Source: Oscillospiraceae bacterium (GTDB lineage Bacteria > Bacillota > Clostridia > Oscillospirales > Oscillospiraceae). Taken from it: 64,000 nucleotides of DNA. The DNA lies in assembly GCA_015068025.1 (NCBI GenBank), contig SVLH01000004.1, forward strand, positions 1 to 64,000, read 5' to 3'. This document shows positions 54,462-62,539 of this stretch, piece after piece; position 1 is the first letter of the stretch; every line of letters begins with the position of its first letter. A program made the translations under genes and the position numbers. The notes below the pieces were generated by a model. That model was given only the letters and a program-made list of their open reading frames with translations. It ran no database searches and was not told where the DNA came from.

Positions 54462-55313
54462 ATGAAAATTGCAGTACCTTTTGAAAACGACGAAGTCTTC
54501 CAGCACTTCGGCCACACCGAAACCTTTAAACTGTACGAAGTCGAAGCCGGTCAGGTCATTTCCAGCGAAACCGTTGCCGCAGGCGGCAGCGGCCACGATG
54601 CTCTGGCAATCTTCCTGTCCCAGCTTTCTGTAAATGTTGTGCTGTGCGGCGGCATCGGCGACGGCGCTCAAACCGCACTCACCAATGCCGGCATCGAGAT
54701 CTGCTCCGGCGCAGAGGGTAATGCAGACGCAGCGGTCAATGCCTATTTGAACGGCGAGCTTGTGTCTGCCGGCGTGAACTGCGACCACCACGACCACGAG
54801 CACGGCGAAGAAGAAGGCTGCGGCTGTGGCTGCAGCGGCGGCTGCGGTGGCTGCGGAGGCGGATGCCACTCTGCCCCCGGCATTGAGGGCTCCAACGTCG
54901 GTAAGCGCTGCAAAACACATTATCGCGGCACGCTGAATGACGGCACCGTGTTTGACTCCTCCTATGACCGCGGCGAGCCGCTGGAATTTATCTGCGGTAT
55001 GGGCATGATGATCCGCGGCTATGACGAAGCCGTCGCCAACATGGAAGTCGGACAGAGCGTGGACATCCACCTGACCCCCGACCAGGCCTACGGCTATGCC
55101 GATCCCCGTGCCATCTTTACCGTGGAGATCAGCCAGCTGCCCGGCAGCGAGGATCTGAAGGTCGGTGAGAGCGTTGTGCTGTATATCAACGGCGGTCAGC
55201 CTGTGCAGGTCAAAGTGACCGCCCGTGACGACGCCACCATCACCTTTGATGCCAACCACGAAATGGCAGGCAAAGAGCTGAACTTTCACATTGAACTGGT
55301 GGAAGTCGAGTAA
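54462..55313 (+). CDS. NifX/NifB-type domain fused to SlyD-like FKBP prolyl isomerase
   Basis: A 283-residue three-part protein. Residues 1-104 form a dinitrogenase iron-molybdenum cofactor (NifX/NafY/NifB C-terminal) domain: MKIAVPFENDEVFQHFGHTE and VVLCGGIGDGA. Residues 107-136 are a metal-binding linker (CDHHDHEHGEEEGCGCGC then CGGCGGGCH) rich in Cys, His and Gly. Residues 150-283 are an FKBP-type domain of SlyD type (YRGTLNDGTVFDSSYDRGEPLEF, AYGYADPRAIFTVE, MAGKELNFHIELVEV). The combination suggests a metallochaperone with folding activity (inference). Own promoter and terminator; rubredoxin follows. Confidence 0.9.
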   Translation: MKIAVPFENDEVFQHFGHTETFKLYEVEAGQVISSETVAAGGSGHDALAIFLSQLSVNVVLCGGIGDGAQTALTNAGIEICSGAEGNADAAVNAYLNGELVSAGVNCDHHDHEHGEEEGCGCGCSGGCGGCGGGCHSAPGIEGSNVGKRCKTHYRGTLNDGTVFDSSYDRGEPLEFICGMGMMIRGYDEAVANMEVGQSVDIHLTPDQAYGYADPRAIFTVEISQLPGSEDLKVGESVVLYINGGQPVQVKVTARDDATITFDANHEMAGKELNFHIELVEVE

Positions 55314-55323
55314 ATGCTCTGCT

Positions 55324-55357
55324 AAACCCCTTGAAACGCATGCGTTTCAAGGGGTTT
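55324..55357 (+). terminator. terminator of fusion gene
   Basis: Perfect palindrome, arms AACCCCTTGAAACGCA / TGCGTTTCAAGGGGTT, followed by TT. Confidence 0.8.
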
Positions 55358-55390
55358 TCCTTGTTTCGAATATTTTATAAAAATTTTTTG

Positions 55391-55414
55391 AAGATGTGTC
55401 TTTTGCAACATCTT
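55391..55414. promoter_or_regulatory. AAGATGT-N10-ACATCTT inverted repeat before rubredoxin
   Basis: Two 7-bp arms (55391-55397, 55408-55414) in the AT-rich gap ahead of the rubredoxin gene; operator-like, regulator unknown. Confidence 0.4.
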
Positions 55415-55523
55415 TCTTCGTATAGATATCATAATATTCAGATAAGCAAATGATTCGCAGGGCGGAACCGATCCCCCGGCATTCAGTTTGATAAAATTTT
55501 TTAACAACAAGGAGATTACTGAT

Positions 55524-55685
55524 ATGAAGAAATATGTTTGCAACGTTTGCGGTTGGATCTACGAAGAAGCTCTGGGCGATCCCGACAACGGCATCGCTCC
55601 CGGCACGAAGTTTGATGAACTCCCCGACGACTTTGTCTGCCCCCTGTGCGGCGTAGGCAAGGACGATTTCTCCGAAGAAGCCTGA
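55524..55685 (+). CDS. rubredoxin
   Basis: A 53-residue one-iron electron carrier. Two CxxC pairs: CNVCG (C6, C9) and CPLCG (C39, C42). Used by anaerobes in oxygen and peroxide detoxification and electron transfer. AAGGAG precedes the ATG. A nitroreductase-like gene lies 56 bp downstream. Confidence 0.96.
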   Translation: MKKYVCNVCGWIYEEALGDPDNGIAPGTKFDELPDDFVCPLCGVGKDDFSEEA

Positions 55686-55741
55686 TCGGGCAGCTACTGC
55701 CCAACCCCATTCCTTCCGTTTGTGTGATGAGAGGAGGTCTT

Positions 55742-56605
55742 ATGAATTACAGCGCATTGATACAGAACAGAAAATCCGTTCGGGAATTTTCTTATAAAAA
55801 CGTTTCCTTCGACACCATGGATCAGATTAAGGTCTACCACAGCACCTCCGTTCGCCGTCTGCTCCCCGAGGTAAAAACCGAGCTGCGGCTCTTTGGTCTG
55901 GATGCCAGAACTGCTCTGGAGGGCGCTGCCGGTTACCAGCGGTTTCTGGTAGGATCTCCGCAGTACCTCGTACTGCTGTCCGAGCGGCATCCCTATGCCG
56001 GGATCAACGCCGGCTTCATGATGGAAGACCTGATCCTGAAGCTCACCGACATGGGGCTGGATACCTGCTGGCTGAGCTTTGCGGACAGCGAGTATGTCAA
56101 AACTGCGCTGGAAATCGACTCCGATCTGGAAGTTGTCGCCATTGCCGCCTTTGGTTACGGCGAAAAAACCACCAAGCGCCTGCGCCTGAATATCCGGAGC
56201 ATGTCCAACGTGGATACCCGGGCACAGCGCCAGTACTTCCAGCCGAAGCTGGGCGTCAGCGATCTGGTGTTTATGGATACCTGGGGCAACCGCGCCGGCG
56301 TGGAGGAACACATCGGTTTCTATGACAATGCGCTGTGGGAGGCTTTCTATGCCGTTTCCCTCGCTCCCAGCTATCTCAACCGTCAGCCCTACGGCTTCCT
56401 GATCCATGACGGGCAGATCACGCTGGTGGAAAAGCCCGACAGCTACACCAACGAGCGTGACGGAAATCTGGGTCTGGGCATCGCCCTGCTCCACTTCACC
56501 GGCGCCGCCTCCCAGTGGGCCGGCAAACTGGTCTGGCAGTTTGAGGAAAATGCCTCCCTGCCTCTGCCGGAAGGTTATCGCGCAGTTGCATCCGTTTCTC
56601 TGTAG
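55742..56605 (+). CDS. nitroreductase-like protein (TM1586 type)
   Basis: A 287-residue protein with a nitroreductase-like fold: YSALIQNRKSVREF at the start, GMDTCWLSFADSEYVK and AAFGYGEK in the middle, and a second half repeating the fold (LAPSYLNRQPYGF). This resembles the double-domain TM1586_NiRdase family, probably FMN-binding. Physiological substrate unknown. It may share electrons with the rubredoxin upstream (inference). Confidence 0.78.
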   Translation: MNYSALIQNRKSVREFSYKNVSFDTMDQIKVYHSTSVRRLLPEVKTELRLFGLDARTALEGAAGYQRFLVGSPQYLVLLSERHPYAGINAGFMMEDLILKLTDMGLDTCWLSFADSEYVKTALEIDSDLEVVAIAAFGYGEKTTKRLRLNIRSMSNVDTRAQRQYFQPKLGVSDLVFMDTWGNRAGVEEHIGFYDNALWEAFYAVSLAPSYLNRQPYGFLIHDGQITLVEKPDSYTNERDGNLGLGIALLHFTGAASQWAGKLVWQFEENASLPLPEGYRAVASVSL

Positions 56606-56620
56606 GTTTACTCTAAATAA

Positions 56621-56652
56621 AAGGAGCCTTGGCATGTGTGCCAAGGCTCCTT
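56621..56652. terminator. bidirectional terminator
   Basis: AAGGAGCCTTGGCA / TGCCAAGGCTCCTT stem between converging genes. Confidence 0.85.
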
Positions 56653-56672
56653 CTTTTCATTATGGCGCGGGA

Positions 56673-57854
56673 TCAAAAATAATTGATCCGTATGGTCTTT
56701 CCCATCTGCTTCAAGCACTCTGCCAGATCTCCGATGATGCGCATTTTGATATCAAACGAGATGTTCAGATCCGGGGACTGGTGGGCGGGGTTCACGGCGC
56801 GCCCCACAAAGAAGTTGATGTCAGTGGCCTCCTCAAACAACATCCGTGCCAGCGTCGACGCGCCGTCCCGTTTGAAGCACCACTGGGAATAGGTCTCGTT
56901 GTCCTCCAGATAATCCCTGGCGTAGTCCAGCACCCGGTTGACGGTGAGGATGCCCTCGGTCACCAGATCCACGCCCTCGATGGTGCCCGCCACGGGGACG
57001 TCGTCATCGATGCGCTCCTCGGAGACCACCAGTGGCTTGCCCAGATACTCCGCCGCAATGCGGGACGTGGTGCCGCCGCAGACCACATGCTTTCCGCCCT
57101 TGGCGAAAAACAGGGACATCATTTTTTCGTTGTCCTCCAGATTGGCCGGAGGCCCGATACTCAAATTGATCTGCTCCCGGGTGCGCATATAGACGGTAAG
57201 CGCGGTGGTGTCATCCCCCGGCATGCCCTCGTAGCGACTGAAGCACTCGTCCAGCAGGATGGTGTTCAGGGTCTTGGCGGAGTAGCCCGCCACGCACAGC
57301 GGCGCGATGTACTGGACGATCTCGTCCCGTCCCCACTTGTGCTCGTAACTCATCCCCGGGGCGACACCGGCATTTTCGGCGCCGTCGCTGATGGTCAGCA
57401 GCACATCGCCCTTTTGCAGCTGGACGGAGACCGTCTCTACGGTCTTGTCATCCACGGTCATTCGGGTGAAGGACAGGGGCACTTCTTCTCCGTTTCGGAT
57501 CAGAGCGATGCACGGATTGTCGTACTGGACGATCAGGCAGCGCCCCGTGGGGGTGATGTGCATCATCGTGAAGGTGGAGTAGGCCAGTTTGCGCACGGAG
57601 CAGACCGGCAGCGCCTCCGCAATGGCGCGGACACAGTAGGTGATGTTCAAGTTCGCCGCCACCATGCGGGAGAGGATGGTGGCCGTCAACGTGGAGAGAA
57701 TATTGGCCTTCACGCCGCTGCCCAGGCCGTCCGCCAGCACCAGCACCGACGAGCCGTCCGGCTGGTGGATGACCTCGATATGGTCGCCGCAGACAAATTG
57801 GCCGTGCTTGGTCAGGCTCTGGTATCCGATGTCTGCGTAAAGATGCTCAATCAT
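56673..57854 (-). CDS. SpoIIE-type PP2C protein phosphatase
   Basis: A 393-residue serine/threonine phosphatase of the SpoIIE/RsbU PP2C class. Metal-binding motifs: ADGLGSG, TISDGAE, GDDTTALTVY. No N-terminal membrane part, unlike SpoIIE itself. It overlaps the hydrogenase gene by 8 nt (ATGATTGA). PP2C phosphatases next to sensory [FeFe] hydrogenases are a known pairing, so it likely relays a hydrogen or redox signal. Confidence 0.85.
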   Translation of the reverse strand: MIEHLYADIGYQSLTKHGQFVCGDHIEVIHQPDGSSVLVLADGLGSGVKANILSTLTATILSRMVAANLNITYCVRAIAEALPVCSVRKLAYSTFTMMHITPTGRCLIVQYDNPCIALIRNGEEVPLSFTRMTVDDKTVETVSVQLQKGDVLLTISDGAENAGVAPGMSYEHKWGRDEIVQYIAPLCVAGYSAKTLNTILLDECFSRYEGMPGDDTTALTVYMRTREQINLSIGPPANLEDNEKMMSLFFAKGGKHVVCGGTTSRIAAEYLGKPLVVSEERIDDDVPVAGTIEGVDLVTEGILTVNRVLDYARDYLEDNETYSQWCFKRDGASTLARMLFEEATDINFFVGRAVNPAHQSPDLNISFDIKMRIIGDLAECLKQMGKTIRINYF

Positions 57855-59514
57855 TGGATATCGTCTCCTTCAACCGGTTGATGGCGATCAGCGTGTCGGC
57901 TGCGGTCTCACCCAGCAGCGACGCGATGTCCTGCACGATCTTCAGCTGCTTTTTCGCCACGTCGTCGGCGATCGCCGCGGCCTGCAACCGCATTTCCGTC
58001 TTCTTCTCCTCCTGGGTCATCTCCTCGGTCACGTCCCGCAGGATGCAGATGTACAGGTGACAGTCCGTATTATAGAGAATGGTGCGATCCACGAAGCACT
58101 CGTATTCCGCCAGATAGATGCGCTCGTTCTCCAACGGCTTCCGCTTGCCGCGCACCTTGCGGAAGGCATCCGGTTCCATGAGGCGGTTGATATTGTCGCC
58201 CAGAACGTCCTTTTCGTTGCGCACGCGCAGCAGTCGGCAGGCTTCGGGGTTGATGCGCTGCACTTCCAGATCCTCGTTCAGCACCAGAATGCCCTCGGGG
58301 GAGTTGTCCACCACGGTGTCGGAGAAGCCCTCCGCCCGCTTCATCATGTAGGGCAGACACATGGACAGTTCCGCCTTCCCCTGGATCACCGCCACCGCCT
58401 TCTCTCGGCAGGTATTGTAGCCGCAGGAGCCGCAGTTCAGCTCGTCCTCCGGACTGTGCTTGCCAAGGCGGGTCAGCACATCCGTGATCTGGACTTCCAG
58501 CGGCGGTCTCGCGGTGTGGCGGAGTGCGGAGAAGGTGCGGGCGCAGTCCTCCTTCTCCGGCTGCTCCACGGAGAACTCTCCGTCCGCCGCGTAGCGCAGG
58601 ACGCGCATGGTGTTCTGTCCGGGGGTGGAGAGGTGCTTGCCCAGCAGCGGACCGTTGGCGCAGCTGCCCGGGCAGGCGGACAACTCAATAAAGCAGCGGT
58701 GCAGGCTGCCGGCACGGATCTCCTCCAGCACCTCGGTGCATTTTTCAATGCCGTCCAGCGCCAGATAGGTGTACTCCGGGGACTTTTCCATGGAGTTGAG
58801 CACACCGCCGGTGGTGGGGAACAGACGTGTCTTGCCGCCGCCAGCCTCATCCTGACGGGGCGTCAGGGAGATGTTCTTCTCCTCCAGCCATGCGGAAAGT
58901 TCGTCGAAGGACAGCACGGCGTCGATCAGGTCGCTTTCCTCCGCCTCGTACTTCTTGGCGATACAGGGTCCGACGAACACCGTTTTTGCCTCCGGATGCC
59001 GCCGCTTGATCTCCTTGCAGTGGGCCTGCAGGGGCGACAGCACCGGCGCCAGCGCAAACAGGGTGTCGGGATAGTGCTTGCGCATCAGCAGATTGATGGT
59101 GGTGCAGCATGAGGAGATCAGCACATCCGGCTTTTCCTCCCGCAGGATGCGCGCATACTCGTTTTTGACAATGGTGGCGCCGATGGCGGTCTCCTCCACG
59201 CCCGCGAAACCCAGCTGCTTCATGGCCTCCTCCAGTGCGGAGATGCCGATGCCGGGATATGCGGCGGCAAAAGAGGGCGCGATGCTGGCATACACCGGGC
59301 CGGACATGAGCATCACCTTTGCCGCTTCCAGTTCGCTGGAGATCTGCTTTGCGTTCTGGGGACAGGCGGCAAAGCACTGGCCGCACAGGATGCACTCATC
59401 CCCCACAACATGGGCCTGCCCGGCGGAAAACCGGATAGCCTTCACCGGACAATGGCGGATGCACTTGTAGCAGTTTTTGCAGTTGGACGGCTTCAGCCGG
59501 AGAATTTCTTTCAT
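57847..59514 (-). CDS. sensory-type [FeFe]-hydrogenase with PAS domain (HydS-like)
   Basis: A 555-residue protein. Two 4Fe-4S ferredoxin motifs (C12, C15, C18, C22; C41, C44, C47, C51), an H-cluster domain with SSCC (C136, C137), GPCIAKKYE (C184) and ELSACPGSC (C281, C285), an Fe-S domain with NCGSCGYNTC (C361, C364, C369, C386), a PAS domain (about 400-500) and a C-terminal coiled segment. The H-cluster motif is SSCCTT, not the TSCCPG of catalytic hydrogenases. This is the layout of group C sensory hydrogenases that detect H2 or redox state. The longer upstream ORF (to 60294) is an artefact. Confidence 0.9.
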   Translation of the reverse strand: MKEILRLKPSNCKNCYKCIRHCPVKAIRFSAGQAHVVGDECILCGQCFAACPQNAKQISSELEAAKVMLMSGPVYASIAPSFAAAYPGIGISALEEAMKQLGFAGVEETAIGATIVKNEYARILREEKPDVLISSCCTTINLLMRKHYPDTLFALAPVLSPLQAHCKEIKRRHPEAKTVFVGPCIAKKYEAEESDLIDAVLSFDELSAWLEEKNISLTPRQDEAGGGKTRLFPTTGGVLNSMEKSPEYTYLALDGIEKCTEVLEEIRAGSLHRCFIELSACPGSCANGPLLGKHLSTPGQNTMRVLRYAADGEFSVEQPEKEDCARTFSALRHTARPPLEVQITDVLTRLGKHSPEDELNCGSCGYNTCREKAVAVIQGKAELSMCLPYMMKRAEGFSDTVVDNSPEGILVLNEDLEVQRINPEACRLLRVRNEKDVLGDNINRLMEPDAFRKVRGKRKPLENERIYLAEYECFVDRTILYNTDCHLYICILRDVTEEMTQEEKKTEMRLQAAAIADDVAKKQLKIVQDIASLLGETAADTLIAINRLKETISND

Positions 59515-59557
59515 AGCACGTTCCTCACTTTGTCGGCGTTTCTGTTGTTTTGTGATC

Positions 59558-59586
59558 ATGTTATCACACCATTTCAAGGTGTTCAA
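59558..59586 (-). promoter_or_regulatory. promoter of hydrogenase/phosphatase operon
   Basis: Minus strand TTGAAC (59586-59581), 17-bp spacer, TAACAT (59563-59558). Confidence 0.5.
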
Positions 59587-59644
59587 CAGAAAAAGCACCG
59601 ATCGCCGTGAATGTATCGCACCCGCAAAAGATGACTCGCCCTTG

Positions 59645-59673
59645 TTGACGGGTGTCGGACATTGGAGTATGAT
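59645..59673 (+). promoter_or_regulatory. promoter of lipoprotein gene
   Basis: TTGACG (59645-59650), 17-bp spacer, TATGAT (59668-59673). Confidence 0.65.
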
Positions 59674-59725
59674 GGAGAAAACATGAGCGATTGCCCATGC
59701 AAAAACAGGAAATGGAGCGTTTGTC

Positions 59726-60682
59726 ATGAAAAAGGTTCTCGCAGTATTGTTAGCGATCGCGATGGTGCTCTCTCTTTGTGCCTGCGGCGGCCGGAAGGAG
59801 CCGGAAGCCCCCACCCCCGAGGAAGAAACCAGCGTGACCGATCCCATCAAGCCCGAAACCGACACAGAAGGCACACCCGAAAGCACACCTGAAGGTGAAC
59901 CCGAAACCCCCGCAGTTGAACCCACACCCGAGCCGGAGCCTGCACCCGAACCCGCACCTGCGCCCGCTCCCGAGCCTGCACCTGCGCCCGCTCCCGAGCC
60001 TGCACCTGCACCCGAACCTGCACCTGCTCCCACTCCCGAACCCGAGCCCGCGCCTGTTCCCGCTCCTGCACCCGAGCCCGCTCCTGCACCCGAGCCTGCT
60101 CCTGCTCCCGAGCCCGCTCCTGCACCCGAGCCCGCTCCTGCACCCGAGCCCGCTCCTGCACCCGAGCCTGCTCCTGCTCCCGAGCCTGCGCCTTCCACGG
60201 AAGTCGAATATGTGGATATCACGATGCCTGCATCGCTCTTTGAGGGAAGCACGGAAGACGAGGTGAAGGCCATCGCAGTAGAGGGCGGCTTCACCGGTTA
60301 CACGATGAACGCGGATGGCTCTGTGACCTACACCATGACGAAAGCGAAGCACGAAGCCACACTGGCTGAACTGCGGGACTCTATGGAAGAAGCCATCGAT
60401 GGTATGCTCACCGGTTCGGAGGCCATTGCATCTTTCCGAAGCATCAAACACTCCGAAGATTTCTCCCGGTTTGATGTTTACATCGACATGGAAACGTTCA
60501 ACGTCTATGACGGCATGAATATTATCGCCTTTTACATTTACGGCGCATACTATCAGGCGTTTGAAGGCAAGGCTGAAGAAGACATTGATGTGCTTGTCAG
60601 TTTTATCAACAACGCCACCGGCGAGACGCTGGACTCCACATCTTACCGCGAGCTGATGGAAGATCTTGGCGCCACCGGCTGA
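59726..60682 (+). CDS. lipoprotein with Pro-Ala-Glu repeat stalk
   Basis: A 318-residue lipoprotein (lipobox LSLCAC). Residues 25-70 are Glu/Thr/Pro-rich, then about 90 residues of (E-P-A-P-A-P) repeats form a stiff wall-spanning stalk (about 70-160). The C-terminal 155 residues are globular, with YTMNADGSVTYTM, and look like a small alpha/beta domain I do not recognise. The repeat DNA (59935-60195) is a run of near-identical GAGCCC/GCTCCT-type units, prone to slippage. Own promoter and terminator. Confidence 0.85.
   Translation: MKKVLAVLLAIAMVLSLCACGGRKEPEAPTPEEETSVTDPIKPETDTEGTPESTPEGEPETPAVEPTPEPEPAPEPAPAPAPEPAPAPAPEPAPAPEPAPAPTPEPEPAPVPAPAPEPAPAPEPAPAPEPAPAPEPAPAPEPAPAPEPAPAPEPAPSTEVEYVDITMPASLFEGSTEDEVKAIAVEGGFTGYTMNADGSVTYTMTKAKHEATLAELRDSMEEAIDGMLTGSEAIASFRSIKHSEDFSRFDVYIDMETFNVYDGMNIIAFYIYGAYYQAFEGKAEEDIDVLVSFINNATGETLDSTSYRELMEDLGATG
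59935..60195 (+). repeat. 18-bp-type tandem repeat encoding EPAPAP
   Basis: A long run of degenerate units encoding Glu-Pro-Ala-Pro-Ala-Pro. It stays open on the opposite strand, which creates a false ORF extension of the hydrogenase gene. Confidence 0.9.
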
Positions 60683-60694
60683 TCTGCCCATAAC

Positions 60695-60729
60695 AAAAGG
60701 GGAAGGTGCTTGTGCACCTTCCCCTTTTT
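60695..60729. terminator. bidirectional terminator
   Basis: AAAAGGGGAAGGTGC / GCACCTTCCCCTTTT stem between converging genes. Confidence 0.88.
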
Positions 60730-60739
60730 ATGAAAAAAT

Positions 60740-62110
60740 TTACAGGCTTTCTGCGATGTTGCGCGCCACATACACACCGCTGGCAGAGGCGTGGGACAGT
60801 GAGTGGGTGATGCCGCCGCCGTCGCCGATGACATACAATCCAGGATAGCGGGATTCCAGCTTCTCGCTCACCTCAACCTCCATGTTATAGAACTTGACTT
60901 CCACGCCGTAGAGCAGCGTATCGTCGTTGGCGGTGCCGGGCGCCACCTTATCCAGCGCATAGATCATCTCGATGATGCCGTCCAGCAATCGCTTGGGCAG
61001 CACAAGACTCAGATCGCCGGGGGTGGCGTTGAGGGTGGGCGTAACGAACGCCTCCTCGATGCGCTGGGCGGTGGAGCGGCGGCCGCGGATCAGGTCTCCG
61101 AAGCGCTGGACGATGACGCCGCCGCCCAGCATATTGCTCAATCGGGCGATGGATTCGCCGTAGCCGTTGGAGTCCTTGAAGGGCTCGGAAAAATGCTTGG
61201 CGACCAGCAGGGCGAAGTTGGTATTCTCCGTCTGGCGGGCGGGGTCTTCGTAGCTGTGGCCGTTGACGGTGATGATGCCGTTGGTGTTCTCGTTGACCAC
61301 GGCCCCCTTGGGATTCATGCAGAACGTCCGCACACGGTCGCCGTATTTCTCGGTGCGGTAGACGATCTTGCTCTCGTACAGCTCATCGGTCAGGTGGGAG
61401 AACACTTCCGCGGGCAGCTCCACGCGGACGCCGATATCCACGCGGTTGGACTTGGTGGGGATGTCCAGCTGGCGGCAGACCTTCTCCATCCACTTGCTGC
61501 CGCTGCGGCCCACGGAGATGATGCACTTTTCGCAGGTGTAGGAGCGATCCTTGCACTTGACCTCATAGCCACCCTCGATGGCCACCACGGTCTCCACGGG
61601 GGTGTCGAAGAAGAAGTCCACGGATTCCTTCAGCCGGTTATACAGGTTTTCCAGCACCACATAGTTGATGTCCGTACCCAGATGGCGAACGGAGGCGTCC
61701 AGCAGGTGCAGGTCATTCTGGATGCAGAGTTTCTTGAAGCGGGTGCCGGCGGTGGAGTACAGCTTCGTGCCCTCGCCGCCGTGCGCCATGTTGATTTCGT
61801 CCACATAGTGCATCAGATCCAGCGCCTGCTTTTTGCCGATATACTCGTACAGCGTACCGCCGAAATCGTTGGTGATGTTATACTTGCCGTCGGAAAAGGC
61901 GCCCGCACCGCCAAAGCCGCTCATGATGGAGCAGCTCTTGCAGCCGATGCAGCTTTTGACCTTTTCGCCGTCGATGGGGCAATGGCGCTTGGCCAGTTCG
62001 TGACCGGCTTCAAAGACAGCAACACGCATCCCCGGTCGCTTCTCCATCAGTTCGTAGGCGGAGAAAATGCCCCCCGGGCCTGCACCGATAATGATGACTT
62101 CATAATTCAT
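60740..62110 (-). CDS. FAD-dependent oxidoreductase (COG2509 type)
   Basis: A 456-residue flavoprotein. The dinucleotide fold is GAGPGG at 9-14; a cysteine cluster C44, C54, C57, C60 (CPIDGEKVKSCIGCKSC) follows, and SGFGGAGAFSDGKYNI is typical of the uncharacterised COG2509 family. ISVGRSGSKW, ARLSNMLGGG and GDGGGITHSLSHASASG lie further on. Substrate unknown. GGAGG is upstream. A near-palindrome sits just before the gene. Confidence 0.85.
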   Translation of the reverse strand: MNYEVIIIGAGPGGIFSAYELMEKRPGMRVAVFEAGHELAKRHCPIDGEKVKSCIGCKSCSIMSGFGGAGAFSDGKYNITNDFGGTLYEYIGKKQALDLMHYVDEINMAHGGEGTKLYSTAGTRFKKLCIQNDLHLLDASVRHLGTDINYVVLENLYNRLKESVDFFFDTPVETVVAIEGGYEVKCKDRSYTCEKCIISVGRSGSKWMEKVCRQLDIPTKSNRVDIGVRVELPAEVFSHLTDELYESKIVYRTEKYGDRVRTFCMNPKGAVVNENTNGIITVNGHSYEDPARQTENTNFALLVAKHFSEPFKDSNGYGESIARLSNMLGGGVIVQRFGDLIRGRRSTAQRIEEAFVTPTLNATPGDLSLVLPKRLLDGIIEMIYALDKVAPGTANDDTLLYGVEVKFYNMEVEVSEKLESRYPGLYVIGDGGGITHSLSHASASGVYVARNIAESL

Positions 62111-62133
62111 AAGGCTGCCTCCAAAAAAATATA

Positions 62134-62161
62134 GTTGACCACAAAATTACTTGTAGTCAAC
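62134..62161. promoter_or_regulatory. operator-like inverted repeat before FAD oxidoreductase
   Basis: Arms GTTGACCACAAA and CTTGTAGTCAAC (10 of 12 pairs match) with a 4-nt centre, 24 bp upstream of the start. It would overlap the promoter. Confidence 0.5.
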
Positions 62162-62296
62162 CATTTACGGCGGTTGGTAGAAACGCTCAACCCTATTATG
62201 AGCTTATACGATCATTCACTTGGCTTTGTATATCATACCACAAAAAAGCACCGCTTGCAAGGACTCTGCTTCTCCACGACCTTCCGCCGCCCCGAC

Positions 62297-62334
62297 AAAA
62301 AAGGACGCAGAGTAAAGCTCTGCGTCCTTTTTTG
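62297..62334 (-). terminator. terminator of feoB cluster
   Basis: AAAGGACGCAGAG / CTCTGCGTCCTTT stem with T runs on both sides, directly after the small Cys-rich gene on the minus strand. Confidence 0.85.
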
Positions 62335-62517
62335 TCAGGACTCGCCCTTTCCTCGTTCCCCGCAGCTGCAGGAGCAGCATCCGCCCTTGGCGGAAGCGCA
62401 GGTCTTGCTGTGGGGGCAGCCGATACATTTGGCGCCGCTTTTCTTTTCCTTGTAGATGTAGCCCACTGCAAGTCCCAGCACCACCGCAAGGATAGAAATC
62501 ACAATCAGATCGGTCAT
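62335..62517 (-). CDS. FeoB-associated Cys-rich membrane protein
   Basis: 60 residues: one membrane helix (MTDLIVISILAVVLGLAVGYIY) then a Lys-rich and cysteine-rich tail (CIGCPHSKTC...CCSCSC). This is the small partner found next to FeoB in Firmicutes (PF12669-like). Likely helps Fe(II) uptake. ATG 62517 has GGAGG 8 nt upstream; a GTG just before it is less likely. Confidence 0.88.
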   Translation of the reverse strand: MTDLIVISILAVVLGLAVGYIYKEKKSGAKCIGCPHSKTCASAKGGCCSCSCGERGKGES

Positions 62518-62539
62518 CACAATTTCCTCCGTTCTGTGC

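Noticed and set aside
59935-60195. CRISPR-like or satellite array
   Set aside because: The repeats are short, contiguous and in frame with a protein; there are no spacers.
57847-60294. A continuous 815-residue reading frame joining the hydrogenase to a Gly-Ser-Ala-rich N-terminus
   Set aside because: The extra 260 residues lie antisense to the Pro-Ala-Glu repeat of the lipoprotein gene and beyond the hydrogenase's own promoter. The hydrogenase has a good ATG and ribosome site at 59514.
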